From: Chara braunii
Taxonomy: Eukaryota; Streptophyta; Charophyceae; Charales; Characeae
Direction of reading: 5' to 3'
Assembly: GCA_003427395.1 (NCBI GenBank)
Contig: BFEA01000807.1
Coordinates: 175,306-197,064 of the forward strand
DNA length: 21,759 nucleotides
This document shows, piece by piece, positions 1 to 9,779 of this stretch (positions are counted from its first letter, which is position 1; each line of letters starts with the position of its first letter). A program made the translations under genes and the position numbers. The notes below the pieces were generated by a model. That model was not told the origin of the DNA. It saw only the letters and a program-made list of their open reading frames with translations, and searched no databases.

Positions 1-73
<73 letters not shown>
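1..73. repeat. (AC)n microsatellite
   Basis: A perfect dinucleotide AC run fills the left edge of the window and continues past it. It ends where the sequence becomes atcagttttatg. Confidence 0.99.
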
Positions 74-76
<3 letters not shown>

Positions 77-339
77 AGTTTTATGTCTGTCAGTCTTTCT
101 CCTGTTTTCTGTCTTCCCTCTAATTTTTGCTATTTTTTGTGTGCCCAACTGAGCACCCTTAAGTAGTGCCAAACAGTCGGTGGTTCCTCGTTTGGAGTGC
201 GGACTGCACTCTTAGGGGGGCCGCTCGGTTCGGGATGTCCGTGTTGCCTGTGGGTGATGACAGATGGCCGTAGGAGTGTCTCCCTGGCTCAGTGGGTGGT
301 GGGAACCAACAGTCTGCGGGGTTCAATCGTGATGTGAGT

Positions 340-830
340 TGGTCATGTGCTGCTTTGCTCCGTGTTGGATGTGTGGACTGCCTTGTCTGCACTCTGCCGC
401 TGCCTTGCTGCCTGTCCCGCTTGCTTCGCATGTGGTTCTCTGCAAGTTGATGTGTTCGCTGTGTGGTTTGGCTGCATTGTTGGTGTTGCCTTGTGCTTCG
501 CAGCTCCGCTGCCATGCTGCCCTTCCACTGGTCGTGCCTTCTGTGGTTGCTGCTTGTGTGCCTGGTAGGTTGGTTGCCTTGTTGCTGTTGCCTTGTGCCT
601 CACTGCACGGTTGCCGAGCTGCTGGTCCGCTTACCCTGTCGTTTCTTGCAGTGTGGTTGCCTTGCTTGTGTTGCCTTGTGCTTCACTACACGGTTGCTGT
701 GCTGTTCACCCGTCTTCTGCATGTCGTGTCGTTCCTTGCAGTCGTTTTTGGCGTTGTGCAGCCGTGTTGCCTCTACTGAGTTGCCTGGTGCCCCGCAGGG
801 TTGCTGCCCGCTGCTATGTTCCGCTTGCGA
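340..830. repeat. Degenerate T/G/C-rich repeat field
   Basis: A phrase close to gttgccttgtgcttcac recurs at about 485, 587 and 670, so spacing is about 102 and then 83 bases. Shorter relatives lie on either side. Copies at 587 and 670 share further blocks (cacggttgc, then tcgtttcttgcag or tcgttccttgcag). The Leu/Cys/Val-rich reading frames that cross this field in several frames are by-products of the repeat and look like no protein family. I read it as a decayed minisatellite or part of a repeat element, just upstream of the hammerhead at 894. Confidence 0.6.
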
Positions 831-847
831 CCGTCTGCCTTCCACAA

Positions 848-868
848 GGGTCAAAGGGTTCGTGACCC
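848..868 (+). other. Short hairpin upstream of the hammerhead
   Basis: gggtca (848-853) and tgaccc (863-868) form a perfect 6-bp stem around a 9-base loop. It lies 25 bases 5' of the hammerhead stem III and may belong to the same transcribed element. No known motif is recognised in it. Confidence 0.4.
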
Positions 869-893
869 AAACCATCAAATACGGAGATTCCAA

Positions 894-949
894 AGATTGT
901 CGAGGGTTCAGCCTCCTGATGAGTCGGTGCAACTCCGAGGAAACAATCT
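894..949 (+). ncRNA. Type III hammerhead ribozyme
   Basis: A self-cleaving RNA motif. Stem III is formed by 894-900 (agattgt) with 943-949 (acaatct), 7 perfect pairs. The cleavage-site triplet is GTC at 899-901, so cleavage is predicted after C901. Stem I is gagg 902-905 with cctc 912-915 around a 6-base loop. The core CTGATGA is at 916-922. Stem II is 923-927 with 935-939 around a 7-base loop, and GAAA follows at 940-943. Every conserved core base is present and correctly spaced. The one flaw is the pair next to the core in stem II (923 with 939), which is G-G where G-C is usual and may weaken cleavage. Stem III is the open stem, which makes it type III, the arrangement found in plant satellite RNAs and in plant retrozymes (non-autonomous retroelements with a hammerhead in each terminal repeat). 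I see only one copy. Confidence 0.8.
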
Positions 950-2649
950 ATCATCAGTTTTGTAACTTTTTTTTTTTTTTTTTCACTTTGTCTTTTTTGG
1001 GCCTTTCTCTTTTTTTGTTTGTTTGTTGTTCTTTGGCGTGCCGTTTAATTGGATGGCCTTGTGTCGTTTGTTTGCCCACCCGCCTCCCCCATGCCCTCCA
1101 CCCTGCGTCCTTTGTTGCGGCTTGTCGTTCTATGCCTTACTGGTCGTCTTGTGTGCCCTCGACCTTTCAGGCTTGGGATTGTATGTTTTTCTGTCTTCTG
1201 TATGTCTAGTGGACTTGCAGTGCTACTTTAAGGGTTTTCTATTGACTTGACTCACTCAGATGCGTGTTTCCTCCTGAAGTATTGTGTCGGCATGGGGCAC
1301 AGTATCTGTGCCGGAGATGTTCGCCATGTGTCTTTGCATACACATCATCACACACACTTTATGCTTGTACAAAATTGTGTTCTTAACTTCTTTTACTGCC
1401 AACATTTTCTTTCGCAATGATCCTCATCAAGAAAAAAGTGAATAATGTTCTTCTTTTAATCAACCAGTTTTTCAAACAAGACGAACCAACGCGGTTAAAT
1501 GGCATCGACACCTGCTCACCGCCACATGAAGTAGCTTCAGTTGCATCATCCCTCTCATCCAAAAACTATGTTCAATTGCATGATCATGCTCAAGACGAAA
1601 AGAATGCTGTTGCTTTTATGATCTAACACTTTGTCGAAGCAGCATGAACCAAAGGTTTCCAGTAAAAGACAGACAAACATCTGCCCCAACCCCTTGAACA
1701 ATGCCCCTTCAAACCCCTCCCATAAAAATCACTATCTCCCTATCTACTTTTCACACCTTACATCTTTCTTACTCTCACTTCTGAACCTCTAGGTGTACAG
1801 TTCCATAAATTCCATGCCTTCCAAACCCCCTTTCTCACCACTCCCTGATTGTTTTCAACTCAGTCCTTTAACCAACAACCTCAGTCCTTTAAACAACAAC
1901 CACTTCGTGGCCCCCTTCGAACACATCTTGCCTACCGTTCCCTAACCACTCGAGCTCCCCTTTCTCACCACTGAATTTATGACATTGATTATTTCCAATT
2001 TCTTCCATGAAATAATCAAAGCACGAAGAAAAAGGCACCCTGTCTTTTCGCAGGCTCTTGGTCATTTTTCCCCTCGTTTCAACTCACTTTTTTTGGTGCC
2101 CCCCTTCAAACCATCTTTCACATCTTACTTTCAGAACTCGAGACTTTGTTTCATAACAACAATTAAAAAACAAATTCAAAAACCACTTCAACCACCCACA
2201 CATACAAACTGCGTCTCGACCAAATCATTCACAAGAAGAGAGGCTGCATCCTGAAGTTGAGGATGGCGGTGCTGACGTGAAGATGGCAGCAGCCATGATG
2301 GCTTCTTTAGCCCAGCCCCATGATTGCCTTCAAGAATGGTTCAAGTGAGGAGCAACCAAGGTTGTTGGCCCGAAGATGGAGGCTCAGCTTAATGTTTATC
2401 TGCAGCTAGATCATAGTCCTGATGCTATTCACAGCACCTGTCCTCCCACTCGTGCGAAGACACCATCTACCCCTCCTTACTCCACCAAGTATAGAATCAC
2501 TCCAGCCCAATAACAACTCCCTTCCCTGGTTTTCCCGCAGCTCGACTAATCCTTGACGACAACACCCTTGACGAGCACCTCCTCTTATTTCCTCCCAACA
2601 TCGACAATGTAATCGAGCAAAGAACAGCGGCCCAAAGAGCGGGGTGACA
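950..2649. other. Gene-poor, pyrimidine-rich stretch upstream of the TPR gene
   Basis: It contains a T17 run (967-983), a T/G-rich section to about 1260, and an AC/CT-rich section from about 1660 to 2220. A 69-codon ATG ORF at 1417-1626 and a 21-codon ATG ORF at 2283-2348 are open but resemble nothing I know. A pyrimidine tract ending in cag at 2540 looks like a 3' splice site, so a 5' UTR intron of the gene starting at 2650 is possible. I cannot place a promoter. Confidence 0.5.
1859..1900. repeat. 21-bp tandem duplication
   Basis: Two adjacent 21-base copies of ctcagtcctttaaccaacaac differ by one base (c to a). A second direct repeat, cccctttctcaccact, occurs nearby at about 1836 and 1956. 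Confidence 0.85.
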
Positions 2650-5600
2650 ATGAATCAGGGACCTTGGCCGAAGGACAGTCTTCCGATGGACAGTGATTGT
2701 GCCAAGCTGGCTGAAGCATTCAACATTCTGAGCATGCGACTGGCGAATGATGACTGCCACGTGTCGTACGAGCTACTGAGGAGAGCAGAGGTGCTGACTC
2801 AGCATCCATCTTCTCCTGCCAAACTGGACGGCTATGATTGGGTTGCTCGGCCGATCGAGGATGCAAGCGTGAGGGCGCGCTTGCGCGCGGTCACTCTCAA
2901 TAATATGGGTTGCATTCAGCAGAAACTCGGACGTCCCTATACGGCCTTGAGGTATCTAATGTCTGCTATGGAGATCGAGCGGAGGGCACACATGGCAGAG
3001 AAGAGAGAGGGCACACTTCTCAACATGTGTGCGACGCTGAGTCAGCTTGGGAGACACGTGGAAGCGAGGGAGCACGCTGCCGCAGCCGTGCGGATCTTAA
3101 AAGGGAAGAAAGATGGTGGACTTGCCAGCACCCAGCCGCTAGCAGGAGATCTACTAAAAAAAGGCGAGACAGAGAGGGACAGACCATCAAGGCAGCAGAG
3201 AACGAGCAAGGAGGGAGAAGGTGGGAGCTTGGACGGACTGAGGGCTTCCGGCCCAAGCGGCAGCGATGGCGGCCACGGCTCCTGGGAAGACCTTGCCAGT
3301 CCTGCCGGTATCCGTATCACTAACGGTACCCGTAACGGTAACCATAACGGTTTCACTGTCCATTCGCGGAGTGGTGATATGGTAGCACAAGGGGCATTGC
3401 ATTTTTCACCACGTGGTAGCTCCAACCTTGGGTCGAACGGCAACTCGCAAAAGGCATTCCGAGAAGGGCAACACTGGTGGGGTAGCAACCATAGCCTCAG
3501 CTCGAGTCTGCTGCCCTCACCCAGACGGTGGGGTATTAGCATCGCTGCAGAGCTGGCAGGGGACACGGTCCGGATCAAAGTCATTAGACATGAGAGCCGA
3601 GGAGAGGATGGGGGTTGCACTAGCAGAGCTCATCGACTTACAGATCATTGTGATTCTCCCTCTGGAGATGGTGGTGATCCTTGGCCCCCTCGCCATTGTC
3701 ATCATCCTGACGGTTTTCCTGGTAGTGACAACCTGCATGTACACAGCAGGAGTAGAAGCAGTTTCAAGAATGTCCTAATATGGACCGAGAGCTCCTGCGG
3801 ATTCTCGTCAAGTCAACGGCGGAGAAACAACTCGAGGAGAGGGACCGCAGCAGCAACAGCTAGGGAGGGAAGCAGTGGAAAGAGCGCCCAGGACGTGTGC
3901 TTGAGGCCCTGGACGACACCAAGTCGGGAACCGCCAGTCAAAAGCTTTCCAGCTGGCACCCATGAATCCCATTTGGATCTGCCTGGGGTACGCAAAAGGC
4001 GGTACAGACCCCAATCTGTGCAGTACTACATTGTTCACTCTTTGAGCCAGGCGCTTCCGATGGCCAAAGAAGAGAACAGGGTCAGAGGATGGCTGTGCCA
4101 AGATGATAATGATGATGACAATGATAGTCACACCGATGATGATGCTAAGGACATATTACCCTCTCCCTTGGTTCATCCAGTTGAACGGCCCGCCTGTGGA
4201 AGCATTAGGGGTTTTGAGTCGGATGACGATGATGATGTCACAGACAATTCCCCCTCCCCCAGTCTTCTTCCGGTCACGATGGTGGTGCCTGTTTCTCCTG
4301 CAATCAACAGAGTCAAGAGTGCAAATCAGACTTCGACTACGGGGAATAGTAGCCCAGAGACGCGATTGAATACTAGCGTATGTGAAGGCAGTGGTAACTG
4401 CACTGCAGGGACTGCTGCTGCCTCTGCTCAAATCGCCTCTGCCAGTCTGGGTTGGATGACCACAGGAAGATTATCGGGGAGATCAGCTATGGCGAGAAGA
4501 ATCTCTGCTTCTTGCCCGCCTGTGCCTGAATGCGATACCGATGATGAGACTGATGATTCCGAGATCTGGATGACGTCCAGAAGAAGAATGGTAACTGCAT
4601 CTCCCGCCGCTGATCAAGACCATCCTGAGTCCAGGGCAAGGATGGTTTGGACCGCCGGTTCCCTGAATGGCCACTTTGGCATCGAGGAAGGATCTTCCGA
4701 GGTGATGAAAGGAGGAGCGAGTGGTCGACAGCATGCTCCCGCTACTACAAAACGCCCCTACCTGCCGAAAACTCCCAGGCCACCTCTCCCCAAGAGCAGC
4801 CCGACATTGACAGCAGTGTCTGCCCATAGCCTTGCATCAGGCAACGCTCACGACACCCCACTCCCACCACCTAAATCCCCCTCTTCCATAGGCATGCAGG
4901 TCCGACATCCCTCGTCTTCTTTGTCCCCTTCAGCACCTCTTTGCAAGGGTCAAGACGTGTCCTCCATTGGCCACGTGGCCTGCATGGGGCTAGAGCTGCC
5001 ACCGAGTACTGCCAGCTGTAGCAGCAGGAGCAGCAGTAAGAGCAGCAGGCACTTGCCCAGCCGGCAAGATCAGGGAAATAAGCTTGATGAGAAAGGCAAA
5101 CTTCAAGGCTTAACTACAGAAGAAGAGAAACTAGTCCCTTCCCTTATCTCCGCTGGGTCTGGGCTGGATCATGAGGCCGACAAAGGTGGACCACCAACAA
5201 GGAATCCTATCGGTCCTGGCTGTCATGATGAGAGTGAAGCAGAGGATGGCGACGGGGGTCATCGCGAAGGCAAAGGAGTTAGGACACGGCCTTTCATTCC
5301 TACCCTCTCTCTTGACAAGGCGACTAAAGTTAGAGCTTCAGCGATTGAGGGTGCGAGGAGCCTTCGCAGACAGATCAGATCCAGAGCCCGCAGGGGTTTG
5401 AGAACAGCAGGGGATGTGCACCCTCAGCGTGATTCTCGATACTGTATCCAGGGCAAGGACGGTGGCGATGCACACTCTCGGGACACTATCAGGGAGGGGG
5501 GAGGTGGTGGTGGTGGATATATGGACGGTGTATTTGGGGAGGCTGCAGAATCCAACAGCGGTCGCGAATTGTCATCCTCCAAAGGTCTAGATGTTATGCT

Positions 5601-7020
5601 AGTCATTGCACTCCACAATCTTGCAGTAGAGCATGAGTTCCTTGGGGAACTTCCTCAGGCTTATGTATCATACAACAGAGCATTTGCGCTAGCGAAGAGT
5701 GTTTGGGGGAAGAGGTCGGGCATGGCCAGATTCATACGGAAGAGTTTGTCGGGATTTAAGAGGAAACACAGAAGAACCAGAACTGCATGGCAGAAAACGG
5801 AACCTGCAGCTGCCATTGCAGCTGGAGCGGATAGACCAGTGGCAGGTCCAGATTTGAGTTCCAGTCCAGGTCGAAGTCCCAGCACCAGAGCAAAGAGCCA
5901 CCACTCCGCTCTTACTCGCTTTCAGTGCGACGCAATGCCAGCATCTTGGAGCAGCAGCCCCTTGGGAATGCCCGTGAAAAAGGGAAATGCTATCAGTCGG
6001 CCACGAGCAAAGCATAATAATCTGACCCTGACCCCGAACCCCGTGCCAAATGGCAACACAAACCCCTTCGACAGATCCCCTCTCACAACCATTGGGCACG
6101 GTCACAACAACGATGGTTGCTGCTGCTACAATAACAGTGAGCACAGTGATGGGATCTCTTCCGACAATTCGGGTAATGAGCGCAGTAGACGCCACCGCAC
6201 CAGCGGCAGCTGCTATAACGTCGCCAGCCACGGCAGCGATTGGGATGATGAGCGCTCCGGAAAGGTGTCATCCCCACAGGAAAGACCAATCATTCATCAA
6301 GGGGAAGACACAGCCAGGCATCATGATGATGATCATCAACAGAAGGATCTTGCAGAAGACCATCATGATCATGATGGCATCCTGTCTGAGCGTAGCCTCT
6401 CCGTGTGGAACAAGAGTTGGCCTGGCTCGCCTGTTACTGGTAGTCGGGATCCCTTCGTCCATCATGAACCCTTGCCACAGCATAGCCGGAAGAGCTGGGT
6501 ACCGTTCGGTTATGAAACTACTAGAACAACGGGAGAGGGACACAGGAGAGTCATGACAGCCGGCAGCTCTTCCAGTAGGCACCGAAGTTCAAAAAATGCG
6601 GGCTATTCAACAACCTCCGGGGGCTCCAGAGCGAAGGGCAACCATCGTTCCAGGGGCCGGGGCAAAGGAAGTTCGGTACAAAAGCTGTTCTCTTTCATTG
6701 ACCTGGCAGCAGGGAGATTGGCGGAATGGAAACCCAGCACTACTGCAGTAGATGGGTCATCAATAGAGAACAGCTTTCTTCGCACCTGCAGTGGCTACAT
6801 CAACGACAATATCAGCAGTGGCAACACCCTAAACATCATGCGCAGAAAGGAGAGAAAGACCATGAGCGGTGGAGAGCCTGGCTATGGTGGTCAGCGGTCG
6901 GTCCCTGCCCTACCCTTGACAGCTCAAGGCCTCGCCAGAAGAAGACGGTTTTGGGACAATGCTGTGATGAGGATATACTTGCACCCTCAGGGACAGAAGA
7001 GGAAAATGGCACCTAGGTGA
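2650..7020 (+). CDS. Large TPR protein with long low-complexity insertion
   Basis: An uninterrupted frame of 1456 codons from the first in-frame ATG (2650; A at -3, with in-frame stops upstream at 2554 and 2569) to TGA. A GTG at 2644 is in frame but not a credible eukaryotic start. Two TPR units lie near residues 75-113 (TLNNMGCIQQKLGRPYTALR) and 120-152 (LLNMCATLSQLGRHVEAREH). A third is near 981-1021 (ALHNLAVEHEFLGELPQAY). TPRs are helical hairpins that bind protein partners. The three units resemble contiguous repeats I associate with TPR proteins of flagellate protists, but here about 825 residues of Ser/Arg/Gly/Asp-rich sequence separate the second and third. Acidic runs lie at about 485-497, 525-530 and 629-638, a Gly run at about 950 and a His/Asp run at about 1222-1243. 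The rest is Ser/Arg/Asn-rich and probably disordered. No signal peptide, membrane segment or catalytic domain is visible. The partner and function are unknown. Small introns inside the low-complexity part cannot be excluded. Confidence 0.85.
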   Translation: MNQGPWPKDSLPMDSDCAKLAEAFNILSMRLANDDCHVSYELLRRAEVLTQHPSSPAKLDGYDWVARPIEDASVRARLRAVTLNNMGCIQQKLGRPYTALRYLMSAMEIERRAHMAEKREGTLLNMCATLSQLGRHVEAREHAAAAVRILKGKKDGGLASTQPLAGDLLKKGETERDRPSRQQRTSKEGEGGSLDGLRASGPSGSDGGHGSWEDLASPAGIRITNGTRNGNHNGFTVHSRSGDMVAQGALHFSPRGSSNLGSNGNSQKAFREGQHWWGSNHSLSSSLLPSPRRWGISIAAELAGDTVRIKVIRHESRGEDGGCTSRAHRLTDHCDSPSGDGGDPWPPRHCHHPDGFPGSDNLHVHSRSRSSFKNVLIWTESSCGFSSSQRRRNNSRRGTAAATAREGSSGKSAQDVCLRPWTTPSREPPVKSFPAGTHESHLDLPGVRKRRYRPQSVQYYIVHSLSQALPMAKEENRVRGWLCQDDNDDDNDSHTDDDAKDILPSPLVHPVERPACGSIRGFESDDDDDVTDNSPSPSLLPVTMVVPVSPAINRVKSANQTSTTGNSSPETRLNTSVCEGSGNCTAGTAAASAQIASASLGWMTTGRLSGRSAMARRISASCPPVPECDTDDETDDSEIWMTSRRRMVTASPAADQDHPESRARMVWTAGSLNGHFGIEEGSSEVMKGGASGRQHAPATTKRPYLPKTPRPPLPKSSPTLTAVSAHSLASGNAHDTPLPPPKSPSSIGMQVRHPSSSLSPSAPLCKGQDVSSIGHVACMGLELPPSTASCSSRSSSKSSRHLPSRQDQGNKLDEKGKLQGLTTEEEKLVPSLISAGSGLDHEADKGGPPTRNPIGPGCHDESEAEDGDGGHREGKGVRTRPFIPTLSLDKATKVRASAIEGARSLRRQIRSRARRGLRTAGDVHPQRDSRYCIQGKDGGDAHSRDTIREGGGGGGGYMDGVFGEAAESNSGRELSSSKGLDVMLVIALHNLAVEHEFLGELPQAYVSYNRAFALAKSVWGKRSGMARFIRKSLSGFKRKHRRTRTAWQKTEPAAAIAAGADRPVAGPDLSSSPGRSPSTRAKSHHSALTRFQCDAMPASWSSSPLGMPVKKGNAISRPRAKHNNLTLTPNPVPNGNTNPFDRSPLTTIGHGHNNDGCCCYNNSEHSDGISSDNSGNERSRRHRTSGSCYNVASHGSDWDDERSGKVSSPQERPIIHQGEDTARHHDDDHQQKDLAEDHHDHDGILSERSLSVWNKSWPGSPVTGSRDPFVHHEPLPQHSRKSWVPFGYETTRTTGEGHRRVMTAGSSSSRHRSSKNAGYSTTSGGSRAKGNHRSRGRGKGSSVQKLFSFIDLAAGRLAEWKPSTTAVDGSSIENSFLRTCSGYINDNISSGNTLNIMRRKERKTMSGGEPGYGGQRSVPALPLTAQGLARRRRFWDNAVMRIYLHPQGQKRKMAPR

Positions 7021-7212
7021 TTGGTTATACAAAAGAAATTGATAGCAAACACTCAGCAAGAGATCCAAACACTAAAATAGACATTGCATCACCATGCAGC
7101 AGCTCTCGCACAATGGCTCTCTTCTAGTATCTCCTTCAATTTGCAGCTCTTGCTGTCGAGGGCAAATGAATCGAATTGCGGGTGAGGGAGGGCAGGGGAA
7201 CCTGAATCTGCC
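7021..7212 (+). other. Probable 3' UTR of the TPR gene
   Basis: AT-rich sequence follows the TGA at 7018-7020. No canonical AATAAA is found in the first 190 bases, and actaaaatag near 7070 is only a weak candidate signal. No gene is recognised. Confidence 0.35.
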
Positions 7213-7380
7213 GATGCTTTGGTCAGGAATTTCTCGTCTTTTCCTGATGAAATGAGAACAGGGAGTTCGCACTCTCGTAGTGCCGGAAAGGATGCAGATG
7301 CTTTGGTCAGGCATCTTTCATCCTTTCTTGATGAAGGAGCGAGAAACAGGGAGTTCAGACTCTTGTAAAGCCCGATTCTG
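7213..7380. repeat. 84-bp imperfect tandem duplication
   Basis: Two units start with gatgctttggtcagg at 7213 and 7297. Both continue with a tcctgatgaa/tcttgatgaa block and then acagggagttc. The period is a multiple of three. On the - strand both units stay open within 7089-7460 and give a 28-residue protein repeat (KDERCLTKASAS and KDEKFLTKASAD). This may be remnant coding sequence on the - strand, but no family is recognised. Confidence 0.85.
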
Positions 7381-7841
7381 AGATGAGTTGATTCATTAAA
7401 TATAACAGTGCTCATTTCTTCTGAGTGTACTTTGTCCTCAGTTTCTGGCCATGTGATCATTTGCCATGTAGTTTTGTTTCCCTTTTCCTTTTTCCTTTGT
7501 ATAGTACACTCGCTATCACCCCAATTTTCATTCCTGTCAACAGCCAGAGACAGTTTGAGTTGTTTTTCCCTGTTTATTTACGGCCTTGAGATATCATTGT
7601 TGAACTGACCCGGCCCAGGTAAATAAGCAAAAAAGTATTTCGTGCGTCTAGTTCCATCTTGATCCGAACTCAGGTCTGCATTTCAATAGTTCATGGGTGA
7701 ACCGTTGAGTTTCATTTTTTTCCAAAACCTGTCTTTCTTTTTCTACAGTCTGACATGACCTGTCCTTTGGAGCCTTTTTTCCGGTGGCCTTCGCCTTGGG
7801 TGGGCCAGGGTGGCCTTTGGAGCCTTCAGGAGAACTCCACG

Positions 7842-8150
7842 AGCTTTTTAAGTTTGTGAGTTCTGTGTATTCCAGGGCTAGTAAGGGCAATGAAGTCCGC
7901 GATGGGCCCGCGCAGGGGAACAGCTCATCTGATTCCATCAGGATTTGAGCTCATCTCCGTTTACTAATGGTTATATGTGTGCACCATTCACCCACATGGA
8001 CACCCATTAGCTTTTTAAGTTCGTGAGTTCTGTGCATTACGTGGCGAGTAAGGGCAAGAAAGTCCACGAAGGGCAGGTGCAGGGGGACACCTCATCTGAT
8101 TCCATCAGGATTCAAGCGCATCTCCGTTTACTAACAGTTGTGTGTATGGG
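7842..8150. repeat. 167-bp imperfect tandem duplication
   Basis: agctttttaagtttgtgagt at 7842 recurs as agctttttaagttcgtgagt at 8009. The copies also share tcatctgattccatcagga and catctccgtttactaa at the same offset. On the - strand both copies can be read as similar peptides beginning MESDE and ending ELTNLKS, so the duplicated unit may once have been coding. There is no recognised family. Confidence 0.85.
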
Positions 8151-9145
8151 GGGGCACAGTTTTCAACAGTGGCTATGTGATCTTTCTTTTTTTTTTTTTG
8201 CAATTCGGTCATTTGTTTGTTTTCTATGGGCAGTTAGTGGCTGTAGACTGACCTGAGTGATTGTAAGCTGCTCTAGGTGACTGTGATGTAGCCTGCGTCG
8301 TTCAACAATTGTGTCCTCCAACTCCTCTTTAAATTACGGATTCTGCGGATGGAGGTTTTTCTCTGTGTGAGATGTGCACTTCATCCAATTGCATCTTGGC
8401 CGTTATGATCCATTTGGTCGGGGCAGGTTAGGGATGACGTTGACTGAAGTTGTTTTGAACGAGTGGGAAATGGGTAGCTTATGCGACAATAACTGTGTTA
8501 AGTTGTTAACACTGTTAAGACAGTGGGATTTCAGTCGAGAGTGAGCCTCGCTTTGGTTTGCTCTTCAATTTTACATTGGGAGCATATTCTGGAAATCAGG
8601 TCTCTCTCGGTTGTTTGCTATTTCCGCATTCTTTCTTTAGCTGTCGTCTGTGTGTTTTGGTCCCTCAGTCCCTGGCACCAGTGAATCGGCACTCTGTATA
8701 TTGGCCCTGTTCGTAATGTGGATTGTGATTTTTTGTTACCCTTTTTCTGTGTATTCAGTAGACTCATTCCACCCCTCCAACGTCCAACAGGTGGAACACA
8801 ACTATTTCTTGTTTCTGTGGAAGCTCATAAAGGGTGGAGGTTGAGACTCGAAAATGAAGAAAAGTGAAACATGCAGGCATGCGGCTGAACTCTCGGTTAT
8901 CATGTCCTGATGATGGGATCACTGCAGTTATCCCACATGGAAAGAAAATGAGAAAAATAAAATAAAATGGCAAGATGAAATTGAGATCCCTGACTTATAG
9001 ATCACTGACTCGTCACACAGTACTGATCAATGGAAAAGAGGATGCTGTTAAGATCCTGGCCAATTTTGAAATGCGAAGTTCACGAGAAAGCACAATGCTG
9101 TCCAATTGCGCAAGAAATGAATGAACTTGAGAGGAATGAGAGATA
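8151..9145. other. AT-rich stretch, no gene seen
   Basis: Apart from a short T run near 8187-8199, I see no conserved ORF, RNA gene or repeat here. ORFs shorter than 80 codons are at chance level. Confidence 0.6.
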
Positions 9146-9187
9146 AAGAAGAAGAAGAAGAAAGAAAGAAGAAGAAGAAGAAGAAGA
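9146..9187. repeat. (GAA)n microsatellite
   Basis: Interrupted run of gaa/gaaa units. On the - strand it produces a poly-Phe/Leu shadow ORF with no meaning. Confidence 0.97.
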
Positions 9188-9282
9188 TGTACACCAGCAA
9201 AAGACCAATGGGGGAATCCCCCCTTCACTCCCCAACCAACTCCTCCTCCTTATCACCTCCTTTTTTCATTCAAATTTCTAAC

Positions 9283-9309
9283 AATAAATAATAATAATAA
9301 TGATGATGA
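9283..9309. repeat. (AAT)n/(GAT)n microsatellite
   Basis: Short run of aat units passing into gat units. Confidence 0.9.
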
Positions 9310-9779
9310 ATGGCTGAACCAGAATCAAAGTCCGAATCCCTCTTCTACTGCTTGGCATAACAGAGGTCCACCATAGCCATGACTTATTAGGCCGAGGTTA
9401 TGGCTGAGTACTAAGGGCCTAGCCCTGCTGTGCAAAAGACAACGCAAAGCAGCTATGCCCGCTGCTGTTCAGGCTGCCATGCCTGACTCTGCCTTGCAGC
9501 CTTCTTGGTGCGGTGCAACCCCAACTGGGGCCTTTCAGATGCAGCGCCTAGCAAGGTGATGAAGATGGCGTCCACCATAGCCAGGTAAGTACCTCGCCAC
9601 TCTCCTCCCTAGTCCCCTTCTTCCTCCTCCTCCTACCTGGGTTCTTCCTCCATAGCCAGGGAGGTCACCCAGGCGCTCCTCCCAGGCAGCGCTAGTGGAG
9701 CTGCACTCCTTCTCCCAGCAGCACTCTGCAGTCCAGTGCCCGCTCAAGCAGTGACGCCCAAACTTGCATACCGCAAATG
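9310..9779 (+). other. GC-richer stretch with repeated phrase and splice-donor-like site
   Basis: Composition changes sharply from the AT-rich DNA to the left. tccaccatagcca occurs near 9367 and again near 9571. The second copy runs straight into cag|gtaagtac (donor at 9585), a consensus 5' splice site on the + strand. There is no long ORF and no recognised product. It could be an exon of a non-coding or decayed gene. Confidence 0.3.

Noticed and set aside
339-1209. Long + strand ORFs rich in Leu, Cys and Val
   Set aside because: They overlap in three frames across a degenerate repeat field, show no domain, and the compositional bias follows the T/G/C-rich DNA.
1417-1626. 69-codon ORF beginning MILIKKK
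   Set aside because: Open but short, with no recognised family, no codon signal I can judge and no neighbouring partner. It is only noted in the stretch description.
3042-3620. 192-codon - strand ORF inside the TPR gene (also 5689-6231 -, 4483-4827 -)
   Set aside because: Shadows of the Ser/Arg-rich coding frame. They have no domain and lie opposite a far longer convincing frame.
4550-4556. Other CTGATGA strings (4550, 8907, 13536) as further hammerheads
   Set aside because: None has a GAAA at the right distance together with a pairing stem III and a cleavage triplet. The first is in coding sequence and the last is inside the LINE endonuclease.
7213-8150. CRISPR-like or satellite array
   Set aside because: Only two copies of each unit, with no spacers and unequal periods. 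These are plain tandem duplications.
9013-9228. - strand ORF with poly-Phe and poly-Leu
   Set aside because: Translation of the (GAA)n microsatellite.
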